Assembly: GCA_963575745.1 (NCBI GenBank)
Contig: CAUYUJ010011248.1
Location: forward strand, 62,001-126,000
From: Prorocentrum cordatum
Taxonomy: Eukaryota; Sar; Dinophyceae; Prorocentrales; Prorocentraceae
DNA length: 64,000 nucleotides
Direction of reading: 5' to 3'
Shown: positions 1-9,915 of the stretch, in pieces
Numbering within the stretch: the stretch's first letter is position 1
Layout of the letters: every line of letters starts with the position of its first letter
Notes under the pieces: model-generated
The model's database searches: none
The model's input: only the letters and a program-made list of their open reading frames with translations
Told to the model about the DNA's origin: nothing
Made by a program: the position numbers and the translations under genes

Positions 1-1495
<1,495 letters not shown>

Positions 1496-1575
1496 CTCCT
1501 CCTCCTCCCCTTCCTCCTCCTCCTCCTCCTCCTCCTCCTCCTCCCCCTCCTCCTCCTCCTCCTCCTCCTCCTCCA
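1496..1575. repeat. CCT trinucleotide microsatellite
   Basis: CTC/CCT triplets just upstream of the LINE reading frame. The open frame runs through it and would give a poly-proline leader, which I exclude from the LINE protein. Confidence 0.9.
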
Positions 1576-1662
1576 AGCCCCTGGGCCCAAGGGACACAGA
1601 CTCGGGCTTGTCGGGCGGAAACATCGCACCTTCGGTTTCTGCCATCGCTCCTCGCCCACCCC

Positions 1663-4600
1663 ATGTTCGCGAGGGTCCTCTGCTGGTGGGAATTCATGTC
1701 TGAGCTTTCGCTTCGAGTTCTCGGCTACAATCCCATGTGGGCGACTGGGGATCGCCTCAGTGAGATCTTGGATGAGACCAGAAACTATGACGTGCTCCTG
1801 TTGGCGGGTACGAAGTCCAATACGCCCCTCCGCGGCGCGCAGGCACTGCGGCGGTGGGCGGACGGGCGGCTGCAGTACGAGGCTCCCTACAGCGAGGCTC
1901 CGTATTCTAACAACAGCTGCGGGACCCTGGTGGCCTTTGGACCTCATTTTCGGGAAGAAGATGTAAAACAGATCTGGGGCAGTCCTGAGTTGGCCCCTGG
2001 ACGGGCCCTTGCTGTTCGGGTAAAACACGGTCCTGCTGATCTGTGTGCCGTCTGCCTCTACTACCCGCCCATCCCCTCCAAGTCTCGTAACAAGAAGCGT
2101 GCTGGGTACTTCCAGACAGTGAAGATTCTGAACTCTTGGCTGGATTCGGTTCTGGGGAGTCTTCCTGTGCGGTGTGTTCCGTTTGTGTGCGCGGACATCA
2201 ACGACGGCTTGGGGGGGCGGATGCACAAAGGGTCTTTCCAGGACTTCGAGAGTAGTGCTGTTGGGACCTCTACTGTTGAAAAGCTTCCTGGGGGAGCTGG
2301 CGAAGGTTTTCGGGAGCTTCTGGAGCGTCATCATATGTTTGCTGCAAATACCCGTTCTCGGGTGGAAATGACGTTTTTCGGCAACCACAGCTCTAGTCGC
2401 ATAGATTACGTTTGTCTTCCTCGGGGACTTCTAGATCAGGTGACTCACTGCAACCCCCTCCGAAAGCTGGGGGCCAAGTTCCAGCCGATCAAAGGTGCAC
2501 CCCCTCGTGATCACCTCCCAGTGTCGCTGAGCTTGCGATATAATAAAGGCGGGCAATTGCGTGCTCCAGATGATCGTCGAAGATGGAATCATGATGTGAT
2601 GATGGAGAGTCTTCGGAATGGCAAGGGGAGGTGGGATTTTATTAGGGACTTGAATGTATCAGCGTCGGCGGCAGATATTGTATACCTACGAGACCATGCT
2701 CCTCCCGATACTATTTTTGAATTTCTGGAGGCTTCTCTGGTGAGTGCAGGTGAACAACACTTCCTTAAGGACAACTCGATTCGACCCGAACGTGCGATGG
2801 AGTGTCGGCGTCGTCGTGAGTTGCTTCGGCGTCGAGTCGAGCTTCGGGGGCAGAAATTGAAAGCTACGGTGCAGAGATCGGGCACCGTGATGCTGTCACG
2901 GAGTCTGCGCTTGAGGTTTTTTTGCGAGGAGGTTGATGCAGAGTTGAAGAAGCTCTCGTCGGAGCTCCAGCGTGAACAGCGTCGTTGTCTGCGTCGGCAC
3001 AGGGCCCGCCTTGTAGAAGAAGCTGCAGAGTGCTGGCAAAGACGTAGAACTGCGGAGGCTATGACAGCATCTAGGCGGGCGGCTCGCTGTCGGTTCGGGC
3101 CGAAGCGAAGGGATGCCCGCCTGGCTTGCAGTTCTCTCCCAACTTCTTCTGAATGGTTAGATGTATGGCGCCGTCCAGGTGCTGAAGGGGGGATGCAGGT
3201 GGAGACGCTTGAGCGGGATCGATGGAGACTCGATCGGGAGGGACCTAGTTACGACTACGACCCTGCTGACACTGAATCGGTGGAGGCCGCCTCCCAGGAC
3301 CTAAAGGATGTACGTAAGTACATGGTTTCCGCCCCGAAGCGTAAGACTGTTCCTGAAGGCACAGCGCCACTGGAGTTGTGGCATATGGCTCTTTTCCCCA
3401 AGTGGCGGGTGCAGGGCAAGTTCGGTCTCGGTCTAGATATATCGCCGCCTGATAATAGAACGTTTTGGTTCCTCTTGTCCGTGGGGTTGCAAAAGGTACG
3501 ACGGCATCAACCTACACCCCTCTATTGGCACAAAAGCCAAGCTGCTGCACTTCATAAATCGCATAAAGCAGGACCTCTCGGGAAGCGAGTTGTGCACATC
3601 CTCCCGGCGGTGGGGAAGGGTTTCTACGCTAAGAAGATTCGTCCATCCCCCACGGTGCAGGACCACGGCTTTGTGTCGGGAAGGAGGAGGGAGGAGGCGG
3701 TGATGATCTCGATGAACACAATGTGGAGGATGAGGGCAGCGAGTCGTACGCATTGCGCATGCTTTAAAGATTTATCGAACGCTTTCGCGAGCACTACTCA
3801 TGATGAGATGGATTCCTCGGTTGTCCTCCACTGCCACGAGCACAACGTTGAGCTATGCAAGCAACGTTATCATAACTCTGTAATTGTACTTCCGTCCAGC
3901 ACGGGTGAGTTGGTGGTTAGGCCGAGGCAGGGTGGTACAATGGGGGACCCGTTCATTGTCACTATGTTCTTGAACACGTTTACCCGTCCCATCCTGTCTT
4001 GGGGTCTTGATTCGGTAAAGGAGGATATGTGTGCGAAGGAGCTTGTATCGGCCTGGGGCGACATCAGGGCAGACCTCTCTCTAATGAAGTATGCCGACGA
4101 TTTGCATAAGTTCGTCCTGGCCAGCCCGAACACTACCTTGGGTCAATTCCTTCAGAAGCTAAGTTTGTCTGATGATTTGCTGAACACACATCTTCTTGAA
4201 TATGGTTTCGGGCAAAACATGAAGAAGCAAGAGTTTATGTTCTTTTTTTCTGCGGGGGGTCATACCAGTCGTCAATATATCCGGGATCATCCGGAATCTC
4301 TCTCGGGCACGGCTCGTGATGCTGTGCGCTACTTGGGCCCGCACTTGGTCATGCGAGACACCGCTTCTCACGAGGTGGATCGACGTTTGCAGGCAGCGCG
4401 AGTTTCCTTCCACAGTTTGGGGGGCGTGTGGTCGCTCCCTCTCCCTTATCGCTTCACTCGCCTTCTGCTCATTGGCTTCGCGCAGAACACTATCTTGAGT
4501 GGCATGGAGGCTTTTATCCTTAGTAAGAACGACTACGACAAACTAGACAGGGGTCTGGCGGCGACGGGGAGGATAGCTACGAGGGGGAAGGCGTGCACGA

Positions 4601-6483
4601 GGGAGGAGGACAAGATTCGGAGTATGAGTACATCACAGGTTCTGAGTTTTTGGAAGTTGGCCCCTAGCAGTATTGAAATGTCCGTACGACGCCTTCGACT
4701 TTATCAGGGATGGGCTCGTGATTATAAGAACCATGTTCAAGTTTTATGCTCTCTATTTGGTGAAATGCCCCTGGATAAACATCGGCCTCAACTCCTCGGT
4801 GGGGGCCCTACGCAGTACTCATCGCCCTGGGTCCGACAAGTAAGAGATGATCTGGTTTCCGCTTCGAAGATTATAGAAAATGGGGACTTGGAGGATCTGG
4901 CTGGTGACTTACGCTTGTTTAAGGATGCGGACATCGCGGCGGGGTTCGCAGCTTTGGATGTTTCTCAGATTCGAGCACGTTGTTTTTCCACGATGATCGC
5001 GCCTCCAGGTGACAACTACACAAGATCTAGTCATTTGGGGGCTTTGAATGAAGGTGGTCCTGAGAGTCTCGGAGGGTCTAGCGGTTCCGAGGTCGAGGGC
5101 TTTTTCTCCTGCGAGATTCTGAAAGAAGATGGATGCGTCTGTGGGGAGGCTTTTTCTTCACGCAGTAAGCTTATGAATCACATGAGGCGGGTGCACGGCA
5201 TCCGCAACCTGGCGCGCGTCCTTACCCCGTCGAATTTGTGCATTGTCTGCCGCCAAGTCTTCGCCTGTACCTCAAATGCGGGCCGCCACTTGCAGGGATC
5301 GATGGAGAGAGGCCATTGTATGACACGAGGTCCGTCGACCTTTCAGACGGTGGCTACTGTTCCGAAGTCCTTGGTTTGCCCTGTTTGCCATTATGAAGGC
5401 TCGAGCTTGGACGACTTGTGCACCCACCTCACCTCGCACATCCCAGTGCCGATTGAAACCTCGTTTCAGACAAGCAGCCATGGGCAGCGCCGAGGACAGG
5501 ATGGTGCTCGAATCTCCTGCGTGGTTCAAGGGGATCAAGCGCAAGGCCGAGGGCGAGGAGGGCAACACCACCCAGGACGGCAAGGACGGCAAGGGCGGCA
5601 AGGACGGCGGCAAGGACAAGGCCAAGACGCTCAAGCAGGGCGGCGGCGCGCCGATGAAGCTCATCACACTCATCGCACAGCTTCTCATGAGCGTCACCCG
5701 CGAGGTGGCCGAAATCTCGTCGACGGTGTTCGTGCGCTACGTCATTCTCGCTGGCGGCGGGCTCGCGTCGGCCCTCATCATGACGGGGAAGTCTTGCGAC
5801 CAAGAGAGCCAGCGCCTCCGCCAGCGCAAGCAGAAAGGAGAAGAAGTAGATTTCAAAGCCCGCGGCCCACCACGCATCCAGATCGCAGCGGCAGCAGCCT
5901 GGTACGGGGCCGATCGGACCATCGCCATCGGGGAAGAGCAGCAAATGAAGGAGGAAGAAATCAACAAGCAGAAGTTCATCAGCCTGTGGCAGAACTACGT
6001 GAAAGGAGCCTCGGTCGCCTTGATGTCACGCTCCGTCCCGTATTTCCGCCTCAAGCTTCAGAAGAAACCAGAGGGCGAACCGCAGAAGGCCACGCTTCTG
6101 ATGAGTTTCTCGTGGGAGACTCCGCTGGGGAAGGCCATGGGGGAGGCAATGGAGGAGCTTCTGAGCCTCGAGGGAGCGAGTTATCTTCCAGGGCCGGCCC
6201 CGAAGGGGCCATTAGAGCGCGAGATCAGCAAACTGATAGGCAACGGCGCATGAGGGAGGCACTTGGACGATCGGATCGGCTTCGAGAACTGATCGATAGG
6301 GGAGTGGTTGCCCCTGATGCTCTAGGCACGTTACAGAATCGAGTGCACACGTATGCGCATGAATCACTTCCAAACACACCTGTAATTTTCCTGCCCCAGC
6401 CGCAGCCTTCTGAGGGAGGGGGGCGGGGTCGTGGTCGTGGGAGTGGGTGGGGTCGTGGGCGGGGAAGGAGGAGAGAGGCTTGA
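1663..6483 (+). CDS. LINE-type retrotransposon ORF: APE endonuclease, reverse transcriptase, three C2H2 zinc fingers
   Basis: Non-LTR retrotransposon polyprotein that would nick target DNA and reverse-transcribe its own RNA in the nucleus. With the Met at 1663 (an alternative Met is at 1696), an exonuclease-endonuclease-phosphatase domain covers roughly residues 15-290: DINDG near 178, SRIDYV near 248 and a terminal RDHLP near 283. The RT palm follows with FKDLSNAF (motif A) near 701, RQGGTMGDPF (motif B) near 755 and YADD (motif C) near 810. After the thumb region come three Cys2-His2 fingers starting near residues 1158, 1193 and 1239. The endonuclease position that normally reads (Q)ETK appears as AGTK, so the usual catalytic Glu seems absent. 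No RNase H domain is obvious. The frame stays open to 6483, but from about 5480 to 6250 its composition is shadow-like because another frame carries the protein there. The upstream poly-Pro extension is microsatellite. Confidence 0.9.
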   Translation: MFARVLCWWEFMSELSLRVLGYNPMWATGDRLSEILDETRNYDVLLLAGTKSNTPLRGAQALRRWADGRLQYEAPYSEAPYSNNSCGTLVAFGPHFREEDVKQIWGSPELAPGRALAVRVKHGPADLCAVCLYYPPIPSKSRNKKRAGYFQTVKILNSWLDSVLGSLPVRCVPFVCADINDGLGGRMHKGSFQDFESSAVGTSTVEKLPGGAGEGFRELLERHHMFAANTRSRVEMTFFGNHSSSRIDYVCLPRGLLDQVTHCNPLRKLGAKFQPIKGAPPRDHLPVSLSLRYNKGGQLRAPDDRRRWNHDVMMESLRNGKGRWDFIRDLNVSASAADIVYLRDHAPPDTIFEFLEASLVSAGEQHFLKDNSIRPERAMECRRRRELLRRRVELRGQKLKATVQRSGTVMLSRSLRLRFFCEEVDAELKKLSSELQREQRRCLRRHRARLVEEAAECWQRRRTAEAMTASRRAARCRFGPKRRDARLACSSLPTSSEWLDVWRRPGAEGGMQVETLERDRWRLDREGPSYDYDPADTESVEAASQDLKDVRKYMVSAPKRKTVPEGTAPLELWHMALFPKWRVQGKFGLGLDISPPDNRTFWFLLSVGLQKVRRHQPTPLYWHKSQAAALHKSHKAGPLGKRVVHILPAVGKGFYAKKIRPSPTVQDHGFVSGRRREEAVMISMNTMWRMRAASRTHCACFKDLSNAFASTTHDEMDSSVVLHCHEHNVELCKQRYHNSVIVLPSSTGELVVRPRQGGTMGDPFIVTMFLNTFTRPILSWGLDSVKEDMCAKELVSAWGDIRADLSLMKYADDLHKFVLASPNTTLGQFLQKLSLSDDLLNTHLLEYGFGQNMKKQEFMFFFSAGGHTSRQYIRDHPESLSGTARDAVRYLGPHLVMRDTASHEVDRRLQAARVSFHSLGGVWSLPLPYRFTRLLLIGFAQNTILSGMEAFILSKNDYDKLDRGLAATGRIATRGKACTREEDKIRSMSTSQVLSFWKLAPSSIEMSVRRLRLYQGWARDYKNHVQVLCSLFGEMPLDKHRPQLLGGGPTQYSSPWVRQVRDDLVSASKIIENGDLEDLAGDLRLFKDADIAAGFAALDVSQIRARCFSTMIAPPGDNYTRSSHLGALNEGGPESLGGSSGSEVEGFFSCEILKEDGCVCGEAFSSRSKLMNHMRRVHGIRNLARVLTPSNLCIVCRQVFACTSNAGRHLQGSMERGHCMTRGPSTFQTVATVPKSLVCPVCHYEGSSLDDLCTHLTSHIPVPIETSFQTSSHGQRRGQDGARISCVVQGDQAQGRGRGGQHHPGRQGRQGRQGRRQGQGQDAQAGRRRADEAHHTHRTASHERHPRGGRNLVDGVRALRHSRWRRARVGPHHDGEVLRPREPAPPPAQAERRRSRFQSPRPTTHPDRSGSSLVRGRSDHRHRGRAANEGGRNQQAEVHQPVAELRERSLGRLDVTLRPVFPPQASEETRGRTAEGHASDEFLVGDSAGEGHGGGNGGASEPRGSELSSRAGPEGAIRARDQQTDRQRRMREALGRSDRLRELIDRGVVAPDALGTLQNRVHTYAHESLPNTPVIFLPQPQPSEGGGRGRGRGSGWGRGRGRRREA
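5480..6253 (+). CDS. Second LINE ORF, overlapping the RT frame; function unknown
   Basis: A 257-residue open frame starting at Met 5480 (MGSAEDRMVLESPAW...), shifted one frame from the RT ORF. Its composition is natural: a basic/Gly-Lys stretch, a hydrophobic segment near residues 65-95, an amphipathic charged region, then MSFSWETPLGKAMGEAMEEL near the end. I do not recognise the family. It starts just after the third zinc finger of the RT ORF and its TGA overlaps the next ATG (ATGA at 6250-6253), which suggests coupled translation or reinitiation from the same transcript. An alternative is a single polyprotein disrupted by two compensating frameshifts. Confidence 0.55.
   Translation: MGSAEDRMVLESPAWFKGIKRKAEGEEGNTTQDGKDGKGGKDGGKDKAKTLKQGGGAPMKLITLIAQLLMSVTREVAEISSTVFVRYVILAGGGLASALIMTGKSCDQESQRLRQRKQKGEEVDFKARGPPRIQIAAAAAWYGADRTIAIGEEQQMKEEEINKQKFISLWQNYVKGASVALMSRSVPYFRLKLQKKPEGEPQKATLLMSFSWETPLGKAMGEAMEELLSLEGASYLPGPAPKGPLEREISKLIGNGA
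6250..6483 (+). CDS. Short 3' ORF of the LINE, Gly/Arg-rich tail
   Basis: Opens at the ATGA overlap with the preceding ORF and returns to the RT frame, so it is also the C-terminus of the long open frame. It reads MREALGRSDRLRELIDRG..., then an ordinary region (residues about 15-55) and a Gly-Arg-rich tail that could bind RNA. Whether it is translated separately, as part of the RT ORF, or as a frameshift product of the second ORF cannot be decided from sequence. Confidence 0.35.
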   Translation: MREALGRSDRLRELIDRGVVAPDALGTLQNRVHTYAHESLPNTPVIFLPQPQPSEGGGRGRGRGSGWGRGRGRRREA

Positions 6484-7287
6484 GGCACCTCACGCCTCTA
6501 GAGCCCGCCTCGCCGAGCCTGCTGCGTGCGGGCCTGAGCGCGGGCCATGGGCCAGTGCTGCCTGGCGCAGAGCGCGGTGGAGGACCGCGCTACTTTTCTC
6601 GGTGGGTTTCGGATGGAACCATCTCAGAATCCTAACTTTGCTAAGCAGTCAGCTCCTTTGGCAGGCAATGCAATTCGAGGTGGCTTCGATTGACAGGATT
6701 CCATGAGCTCATTCATTCATTCCTCCTCCTCCTCCAACTCATCGTCATCACCTTCCTCGTCGTCGTTTTCCTCCTCGAAATCTACGCGCCTATGAGCGGG
6801 CGAGTCGGGACAGGCGGGCGGGCCCTAAAGGACGGTCGGGCGAATCGGGCGGGCTGACTTTAACGGGCGGATCGGGCGGGGCCCTAAAGTGGGGGGGGCA
6901 TCATTGACTGGCGGGCGGGGCCCTAAAGTGGGCGGGGCCCGAAAGTGCGGGGGGCATCATCGACGGGCGGCGGGGGCCGTTCCCCAGGGGAAGGGCATTA
7001 TTTAATCATAGAAGTGCCTGGGTGGACTAGTTCAAACATGATTTATGCGCGACATATGCCAAAGCACGCGTTGCAAAACGTGCGCGGCATGCACGTAATT
7101 CTGCAGATCTGAAGCTAAATGCTACTCAGGTGTGGGCGAGCTGGACAGATCCAGCCCTGGAGTCTCCAACTCCGCCTGATCTAGCGCGCTCGAACTCGAG
7201 CTCTAGTGCTCCTGCTTAAAATACGTATGAGCGGGCGCATGCGGGCAAAGCAAAACTGATCTTATAGAGGTTTTCCGACTCATCCTA
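6484..7287. other. LINE 3' flank and GGGCGGGC-rich spacer
   Basis: CATT and CTC/TCA short repeats at 6708-6775 may be the microsatellite-like 3' tail of the LINE. Degenerate GGGCGGGC/GGGGCCCTAAAG units follow to about 6985. The rest (6985-7287) is unique-looking sequence without a convincing ORF. Confidence 0.45.
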
Positions 7288-7926
7288 CTAAGCCTGATGA
7301 GGCTCGACGCTCCATCCCCCCTCTGCTTGGCCCCTCCGCCTGTCCCCAACCCCCCCGCCTAATGCAAGCCGCCAGGCGGCGTGCTCGGAGCTGGCGGGCG
7401 CAAGCCCTGCGAAGCGCCCATCGCGACCGGCTCCGCGGCGCCAGAAGCACTGGGCGTCAGGGGCAGCGCCGGCGTCACTCGCCCGGGCGCCGCGCGAAGG
7501 CGGGGGCTGCGCGGGGGGGCCGGCCGCGCGGCTCGGCGTCGCGTCAGCGAGCTGCGGGCGCCCATCGTGGAACTGGGCGCGCTTCTGTGACAGCTGCCTC
7601 AGTGACACGCGGCAGCAGCGCATGAGCTCGTCGTGGAAGAGCGTCCTCCCAAGTTCTGAGTCGGGCCAGCCCTTGAGAAACACCTCGCCGTTCTGCTCCT
7701 GGCACTCCCCCAGGCGCGGGAACTGCTCGAAGGCCGCCTTAAGCACCGCCACCGCTTCGGGCTTGGACGGGCGCGCTCGCCTCTTCCGCTTTGCGGGGGC
7801 CTCCTGGTCCGACACGGCCACGCTGTAGAGGTCGACGCAGGCGTTCACGGAAATCTGGCTTTTCCCGGTCAGGAGCACACGACGGATGAGCTCTCTGTCC
7901 TTGAAAGCTGCCTTCGTGAAAACCAT
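7288..7926 (-). CDS. Hypothetical protein, minus strand
   Basis: Unrecognised protein. I place the start at the ATG at 7926 (MVFTKAAFKDRELIRRVLL...); the frame stays open upstream to 8187 through an Ala/Pro/Gly-rich stretch that could be a disordered N-terminus or an upstream exon. The central part has a basic cluster (AKRKRRARPSK) resembling a nuclear localisation signal, then a helical stretch (PEAVAVLKAAFEQFPRLGEC) and a Leu/Arg-rich segment. The C-terminal third is low-complexity Ala/Pro/Arg and may be non-coding. No catalytic motif is visible. It is on the same strand as the P-loop and KDZ genes further right. Confidence 0.4.
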   Translation of the reverse strand: MVFTKAAFKDRELIRRVLLTGKSQISVNACVDLYSVAVSDQEAPAKRKRRARPSKPEAVAVLKAAFEQFPRLGECQEQNGEVFLKGWPDSELGRTLFHDELMRCCRVSLRQLSQKRAQFHDGRPQLADATPSRAAGPPAQPPPSRGARASDAGAAPDAQCFWRRGAGRDGRFAGLAPASSEHAAWRLALGGGVGDRRRGQAEGGWSVEPHQA

Positions 7927-8337
7927 GGCCCCCCCTTCGCCAAGGCCCTGATTGTCGAATTGCGCCTCGCCCGCCAAGTCCGCGAACGTCAGCGCGCGCT
8001 CGCCCGAGCCCGGCGCCTCGCCTCCTGTCGGGGGGGCACCGGCCAGATCGCTCTCCGCGGCGCCCGGACTGGCGGGCTGCGAGACGTCGACATTGCCGCC
8101 GCCAGCCCGCGCGGCAGGGCGCGCAACGTCAGCCACCAGGCCGCCAGCGGGAACCGGGCCCTGGGGCGCCGCCGGGCAAGCTGGCACCTACGTGGAGAGC
8201 GGCGCGGCGCACGCATGAGGGTGATAGTGACCCCGAACAGGGCGCGCCAAACGCCCTGGCTCGTTGTCGCCGTCGCTCTCGCCGTCGGCAGCGTCGCCTG
8301 CGGGCGCGCAATTCAAGGAGGGAGGGGGTCGACCTGA

Positions 8338-9300
8338 CCTAACACCTCCTCCTCCAACACCCGAATCCTAAGACCCCCACCCTAACCCCCGTAACCCTGA
8401 CACCCTGACCCGAACCCTAACACCCTCATCCTGACGCACGAACCCTGGCCCCATAACACCGAACCCCTCAAACCCTAACCCTGGCACAGTAACCCTATCA
8501 CTAACCGTGCCCCTAACGCGCTGACGCTAGCACCATACCATAACCCCAACACACAAACCCTAACACCTTAACCCTAAGACCCCCCCCCGAAACTGAACCC
8601 TGACCCCGCCTAAACCCGAGCGCGCTAGCCCTAACCGTAACGCTCGAAACCTAACATCCTTAGCTTTTCACCATAACCCCACCACCTTCACAGCAGCACC
8701 ACAATCAAAACACCGTTACCCTAACACCCTGACGCGAACACCCTAGCCGTACCCTAATGCGAACCCGAAAAGAGCCCGAGCACCGTATCCATGGTCCCAG
8801 TCATATCATTCAAGTTCTAACGCACCCTGGCCCAAACCTTAATATACCAACCGTGACGCCCTCACCCGAACCCTGACACTCGAACCCTAACTCCTTACCC
8901 CTTACACCCTAACCCGAACACCCTTGCTCTCGCCATAGCACCCTGGCCCCAACGCCCGAACCCTACCACACGTTTCCCCACACCCTGACTCTAACCGAAC
9001 ATCCACACCCCCTAAGTCGAACACCCTAACCCTCACACCCTCACCTGAACACAACACCCGAGCCCGAACATCCCAGTCCCAAACCTAGCACCCTGGCCAT
9101 AACACCTTAGCCCAACCACGAACACCCTAGACCGAACCATAAGCCCGAAACCCAAACACCCTAACCTTTACACCCTCACACCCTCTCACTAACACCCTAA
9201 CCCTGAATCCAAAGCCCCATGAACCTAACTCAGACACCGTAACGCACTAATCCTGACACCCTAACCCAAACACCCGAAACCCGCTCCTTTCACCCACACC
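8338..9300. repeat. Degenerate telomere-like CCCTAA / ACCCTAACACCCGAA repeats
   Basis: About 960 bases made of drifting words such as ACACCCTAACCC, AACCCTGACACC and CGAACCC. The base motif matches the CCCTAA core of eukaryotic telomere repeats but no long perfect run remains, so this is an interstitial, decayed telomere-like or subtelomeric satellite rather than an active chromosome end. No gene is present. Confidence 0.8.
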
Positions 9301-9529
9301 CTCACCCCAACACACTGACCCAAGCCGGGGCCCGCGCACGACCATTCCGCATTCCCCAATCAGAGCTTGCCTCTGTAGGGGTCCTAGCGGATTCATATGG
9401 TTAGGTGAGGTGGGGCGCCGATTACGGTGGCAGGGGGCCGGGTGCCCGGGTGTCCCGATGCCCGGGTGCGTCGTCGCCGATTTCGGTGGCCAGGCCAGGG
9501 TGCCTGGGTGCCCAGGAACCTTATAGCCC

Positions 9530-9915
9530 CATAGCACAATCGCCATATAGTTCGATCGCCTTATATTCCGATAGTGCCCTATAGACCTATAGCCCTCTTG
9601 CCCTCTTGCCCCTTGGCCCTATAGCCCTTTAACCCTATAGCCCTATAGCCCTTTAGCACTATAGCATTATAGTCCTGTAGCCCTATAGTGCCCTTTAGCC
9701 CAATGGCCCAAATAGCGCATATAACCTTGTATATATAGCCCTATAGCATAATAGCCCTATAGCCCAGTAGCCCTATAGCACAATAGCCCTATAGCCCTAT
9801 GGCCCCACAGCCCTATAGCACTCTAGCCCAAGAGCCCTATAGACCTCTAGCCCAGCAGCCCAATAGACCATATAGCCCATCTAGCCCCATACCCTCATAG
9901 CCCCATAGCCCCCAA
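9530..9915. repeat. CCCTATAG octanucleotide repeat
   Basis: Units of CCCTATAG(C) in loose tandem, many exact, with variants such as CCCTTTAG and CACAATAG. It abuts the 3' end of the P-loop gene at about 9895. The unit differs from CCCTAA by an inserted TATAG-like step, so it may be an offshoot of the neighbouring telomere-like block. Confidence 0.85.

Noticed and set aside
8338-9300. Active telomere
   Set aside because: No long perfect repeat run, and genes and satellites lie on both sides.
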